In this document: positions 39,825-42,218 of the stretch, in pieces
Layout: each line of letters opens with the position of its first letter
Numbering within the stretch: the stretch's first letter is position 1
Origin: Chloroflexota bacterium
Lineage (GTDB): Bacteria; Chloroflexota; Anaerolineae; Promineifilales; Promineifilaceae
Length of the DNA: 42,218 nucleotides
Assembly: GCA_024275635.1 (NCBI GenBank)
Contig: JAJRYT010000042.1
Span: 1 to 42,218 of the forward strand
Direction: 5' to 3'
Notes under the pieces: model-generated
The model's database searches: none
The model's input: only the letters and a program-made list of their open reading frames with translations
What the model was told of the DNA's origin: nothing
Made by a program: the position numbers and the translations under genes

Positions 39825-40886
39825 TTAGTTTTGAACGGCCTGTCTTTGCTGCCAAAAATAAAAACCGCCGCCTAACAAAAGGAGTAAGACCAACAGCGCC
39901 CAGATGCTGTGCGCCAGAGCGGAAACGACAACGGTTATGAAAGACAGCAGAAGCGCCAGGAAAAAGGTAACGGCGGCAACCGCCTTCCGGCCCAAATTGC
40001 CCAACACCGGGATAAACCGCAGCAGCGCCGTCAGCGGGCTGACCAGCAGGCCCAGGCCCAGCCACATCAAGCCGCTGCCGAAGACGCGGAAGCCCCACAA
40101 CAAGTTTTTGTACTCGGTGTTTAACCGGGCAATGGCCTGTTCCCGGTCGCCGGCTAGAACGCGGTACAGTTCGGCTTTATCGCGGTAGTTGTAGCGCGTT
40201 ATTTCTGTTTCAGATTGGACGCCAAAGGCGGTGACGGTGATGCCAACGGGAACGGCCGTAAAGCTCACCCGAACATCACCCAACACCGGCGCATCCAGCG
40301 TACCTTTCCCTGCAAAAATATATGCCTCGCCAATCCGATACGGCCCTTCCTGCACATTTTGGATGCTGAGCGCCAATGGTTCCGGGCGGGGTAGTTGAAT
40401 CTGCTGCGGGTTAAACCGGTACACACCAATGTTAGCCGATTCGGCCGTAAAGGCGGCCTCATCAATGGTCAGCGGCAGGTTGATATGGCCTTTCGGGTCA
40501 TAAAACTCCCCGGCAGGACGCGGATCGTTCGTCCAGGCCATCTCATAAGTGTAAGATGTGCCATCCTCATCCGATTCTTCATCCTCGATCCAGGCATATA
40601 TTTCCACCCAACGATTGATTTGCACAAAGTCATCCGGACGCAGGTAGCGGTCGTCGTTGACGGGAACGGCCGTTTCCAACCGCCCCGTCACACTAACAAA
40701 CTCCCCTTGCAGGGCCGGGTCAACCGCTGTGGCGTTGGCGGGCTGGCTCTTTTGCGCAACATCAGCCAGATTCACCCGCCCCTCGTTGCGCCACAACAAC
40801 ACAAACGCGCCCACTACTATCAGCGCTCCAAACATCACCCGTGCCAGTGGATTACGATTCTTATTTTTACGGCGATTCAATCTCAT
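39825..40886 (-). CDS. TMEM43-family membrane protein
   Basis: This 353-residue protein matches the TMEM43/LUMA family: N-terminal helix (ALIVVGAFVLLWRNEGRVNLA, the family LLWRNEGR signature), a large extracytoplasmic domain (EFVSVTGRLETAVPV, DDFVQINRWVEIYAWIED, YTYEMAWTNDPRPAGEF), and several C-terminal helices (FRVFGSGLMWLGLGLLV, then VTFFLALLLSFITVVVSALAHSIWALLVLLLLL). The start is probably ATG 40886 (MRLNRRKNK); a GTG at 40916 would lie inside a palindrome and lacks support. Bacterial TMEM43 function is poorly known. ACGGCCGT occurs twice (near 40252 and 40666). Confidence 0.85.
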   Translation of the reverse strand: MRLNRRKNKNRNPLARVMFGALIVVGAFVLLWRNEGRVNLADVAQKSQPANATAVDPALQGEFVSVTGRLETAVPVNDDRYLRPDDFVQINRWVEIYAWIEDEESDEDGTSYTYEMAWTNDPRPAGEFYDPKGHINLPLTIDEAAFTAESANIGVYRFNPQQIQLPRPEPLALSIQNVQEGPYRIGEAYIFAGKGTLDAPVLGDVRVSFTAVPVGITVTAFGVQSETEITRYNYRDKAELYRVLAGDREQAIARLNTEYKNLLWGFRVFGSGLMWLGLGLLVSPLTALLRFIPVLGNLGRKAVAAVTFFLALLLSFITVVVSALAHSIWALLVLLLLLGGGFYFWQQRQAVQN

Positions 40887-40902
40887 TAGTAAAAAAACCT
40901 TC

Positions 40903-40969
40903 GCCACGAATTCCACCCATTACACGAATTAACAACCGCCTAATCCGTCAAATTCGTGCAATTCGTGGC
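40903..40969. repeat. CACGAATT-word palindrome ahead of the TMEM43-like gene
   Basis: GCCACGAATTCCAC and TACACGAATT on the left pair with AATTCGTGCAATTCGTGGC on the right. The same CACGAATTACACGAAT word recurs at 42024-42064 on the other side of the reductase gene. Confidence 0.75.
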
Positions 40970-40982
40970 AAAAAATCCGAAC

Positions 40983-41981
40983 TCACTGAAAACTCATTCC
41001 TTCCGGCTTATTGTTCAGCAGCCCCTCAATCCGCTCCATCACCTCATCCGTCAACTGCGGCATGACATCCAGCGCCTTCATATTATCATGAACCTGTTCC
41101 ACGCGGGACGCGCCGGTAATCACCGTACTCACATTCGGATTTTTCAAGCACCAGGCAATCGCCAGCCGCGCCATCGTCGTGCCCAATTCCTCGGCCAATT
41201 TAGTCAGTTGGCGCACAATAACCAGCCGCTGCTGCCACTCCTCGCTCTCGAACATTTCCCGCAGCCACTCGTACCCCGCCAGCGACACCCGCGTCCCTTC
41301 AAGAATGCCGTCATTATACTTGCCCGTCAGAAAGCCAGAGGCCAATGGCGACCAGATCGTCGTGCCCAATCCAATCGCCTCATACAGGCGGGCGTACTCC
41401 ACCTCCATCGTGCGGCGGTGGAACATGTGGTATTGCGGCTGTTCCATCGTTGGCGGGATGAGGTTGTACTGCCGGGCGATGCTGTACGCTTCCATCAACT
41501 GCTGCGCTGACCATTCCGATGTGCCCCAATAAAGCACCTTGCCCTGTTGAATCAGATTAGTCATTGACCACACCACTTCTTCCATTGGTACTTCGGGGTC
41601 GGGGCGGTGGCAAAAGTAGAGGTCAAGATAATCCACTTGCAGCCGTTCCATCGCCTGATGGCATGCTTCCACAATATGCTTGCGGCTTAATCCGCGCTGG
41701 GTCGGCTGCGCGTCAGCAATTGAGCCAAACATCACCTTGCTGGAAATGATATAGCTGTCGCGCCGCCAGCCAGCTTTTTTGAGCGCCTGGCCCATGATGA
41801 TTTCTGATTGACCATGCGCATATACTTCGGCATTGTCAAAAAAGTTGACGCCGGCATCGTAAGCGGCGGTCATGCTTTTCAGCGCCTGGTCCACGTTCAT
41901 CTGGTTGCCAAATGTGACCCACGAGCCAAATGAAAGGGCGCTGACTTTTAATCCCGATTTTCCTAAACGACGATATTCCAT
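40983..41981 (-). CDS. Aldo/keto reductase (potassium-channel beta-subunit-like)
   Basis: This 332-residue protein has the AKR tetrad Asp49, Tyr54 ([11 protein letters not shown]), Lys82 (ISSKV) and His125 (LYFCHRPD), and the NADPH-binding end ([16 protein letters not shown]). It resembles the Kv-beta/YghZ-like subgroup ([21 protein letters not shown]). It reduces aldehydes or ketones with NADPH; the substrate is unknown. The start is clear with AGGAGAC upstream. Palindromes of one family flank it on both sides. Confidence 0.94.
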   Translation of the reverse strand: MEYRRLGKSGLKVSALSFGSWVTFGNQMNVDQALKSMTAAYDAGVNFFDNAEVYAHGQSEIIMGQALKKAGWRRDSYIISSKVMFGSIADAQPTQRGLSRKHIVEACHQAMERLQVDYLDLYFCHRPDPEVPMEEVVWSMTNLIQQGKVLYWGTSEWSAQQLMEAYSIARQYNLIPPTMEQPQYHMFHRRTMEVEYARLYEAIGLGTTIWSPLASGFLTGKYNDGILEGTRVSLAGYEWLREMFESEEWQQRLVIVRQLTKLAEELGTTMARLAIAWCLKNPNVSTVITGASRVEQVHDNMKALDVMPQLTDEVMERIEGLLNNKPEGMSFQ

Positions 41982-42023
41982 TTTTGTCTCCTAACCTGGA
42001 CAAGCCAGAAAAGATTTCGACAC

Positions 42024-42064
42024 GCATTTCACGAATTACACGAATAGGACGGTTTGATTCGTGT
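42024..42064. repeat. CACGAAT-word palindrome upstream of the reductase gene
   Basis: ACACGAAT (42038-42045) pairs with ATTCGTGT (42057-42064), with an outer CACG word and TTTC/GAAA-like extension. It shares CACGAATTACACGAAT with the element at 40903-40969. The remaining bases to 42218 show no gene. Confidence 0.65.
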
Positions 42065-42218
42065 CAAAAATTGGATCTACTTAGCTCGACTTTGTACATT
42101 CCTAACAGATTGCTTCCAAACCGTACTCGACCGCGTGGGTTTGTATTCAAATAATATTTGCATGTCACTCTTTTTATGCGATGTTCAAATATTCGTACTC
42201 GAGTAAAGTTGCATTGAC

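Larger units (their letters stand above)
4017..40673. repeat. Highly iterated octamer palindrome ACGGCCGT (about 56 copies)
   Basis: I counted about 56 copies by eye, the first at 4017 and the last near 40666. Examples: 4254, 4934, 7071, 8616, 8752, 11213, 11512, 12102, 15777, 18648, 18792, 19537, 22726, 25530, 28867, 30117, 33973, 36617, 36680, 37231, 39162. One copy is expected by chance at this base composition. Flanks often extend the symmetry to GGAAACGGCCGTTTCC. Copies lie in genes on both strands and encode Thr-Ala-Val, Asp/Asn-Gly-Arg or Arg-Pro according to frame. None was seen in 1-4016, in the acyl-CoA synthetase gene, or in 20250-22290. Confidence 0.95.

Noticed and set aside
1..42218. 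Prophage or integrative element
   Set aside because: No integrase, phage structural gene, tRNA or paired attachment site seen; only the decayed IS5-type element and the restriction and toxin-antitoxin modules.

Overview
The window most resembles a chromosomal segment of an uncultured Chloroflexota bacterium (Anaerolineae-like). This assignment is an inference. It rests on moderately high GC, lipoproteins with long Asp/Glu/Pro-rich linkers, two BMP-family nucleoside-type ABC transporters, a remnant of a SARP/BTAD-type regulator, a bacterial TMEM43 protein and an FtsH-like M41 protease. No rRNA, tRNA or CRISPR array was recognised.

Layout. 1-656 (minus) is the 5' part of a lipoprotein gene with a long Asn/Asp/Ser repeat encoded by 27/30-bp tandem repeats; it is open at the left edge. 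767-1083 is a decayed, internally deleted IS5-type element with intact ends. 1224-3026 is a membrane VWA-FHA protein. 3087-5428 is a probable type II restriction-modification module: an SPPY-type DNA methyltransferase, a nuclease with SfiI-like catalytic spacing, a small divergent basic protein, an Xre regulator and a palindromic operator candidate. 5445-9018 carries two Nudix hydrolases, a UvrD/AddB-like helicase and a single-domain response regulator. 9073-13055 holds acyl-CoA synthetase, prephenate dehydratase and an NAD-dependent epimerase. 13092-14479 (minus) is an unusual small locus: a GNAT protein, a 13-residue peptide ORF with a strong ribosome binding site, a hairpin and a Gly-rich protein. 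14731-16390 holds a broken regulator, a histidine phosphatase and a thioredoxin.

16493-28325 (minus) holds two complete BMP-type ABC transporters in tandem. The upstream one (permease, permease, binding protein, ATPase) has a binding protein made of two fused tandem copies, and a BrnT/BrnA toxin-antitoxin pair separates its ATPase gene from the rest. 28662-33611 holds an M50 protease with TPRs, a GH5-like/TolB-repeat lipoprotein and an unknown secreted protein. 34046-37096 holds an FtsH-like protease, its lipoprotein neighbour and a DUF2062 protein. 37172-41981 holds a penicillin-acylase-family enzyme, a small acidic membrane protein, a TMEM43 protein and an aldo/keto reductase.

The most striking genome-scale signal is the octamer palindrome ACGGCCGT. 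I counted about 56 copies by eye where about one is expected by chance. They lie mostly inside genes, are read in every frame, and often sit in a longer palindrome close to GGAAACGGCCGTTTCC. It behaves like a highly iterated palindrome (compare HIP1 of cyanobacteria). Its core GGCC is also the half-site expected for an SfiI-like restriction system such as the one encoded here. A second layer consists of long imperfect palindromes built from short reiterated words. They sit mainly between genes, and one lies in frame inside the acylase gene.
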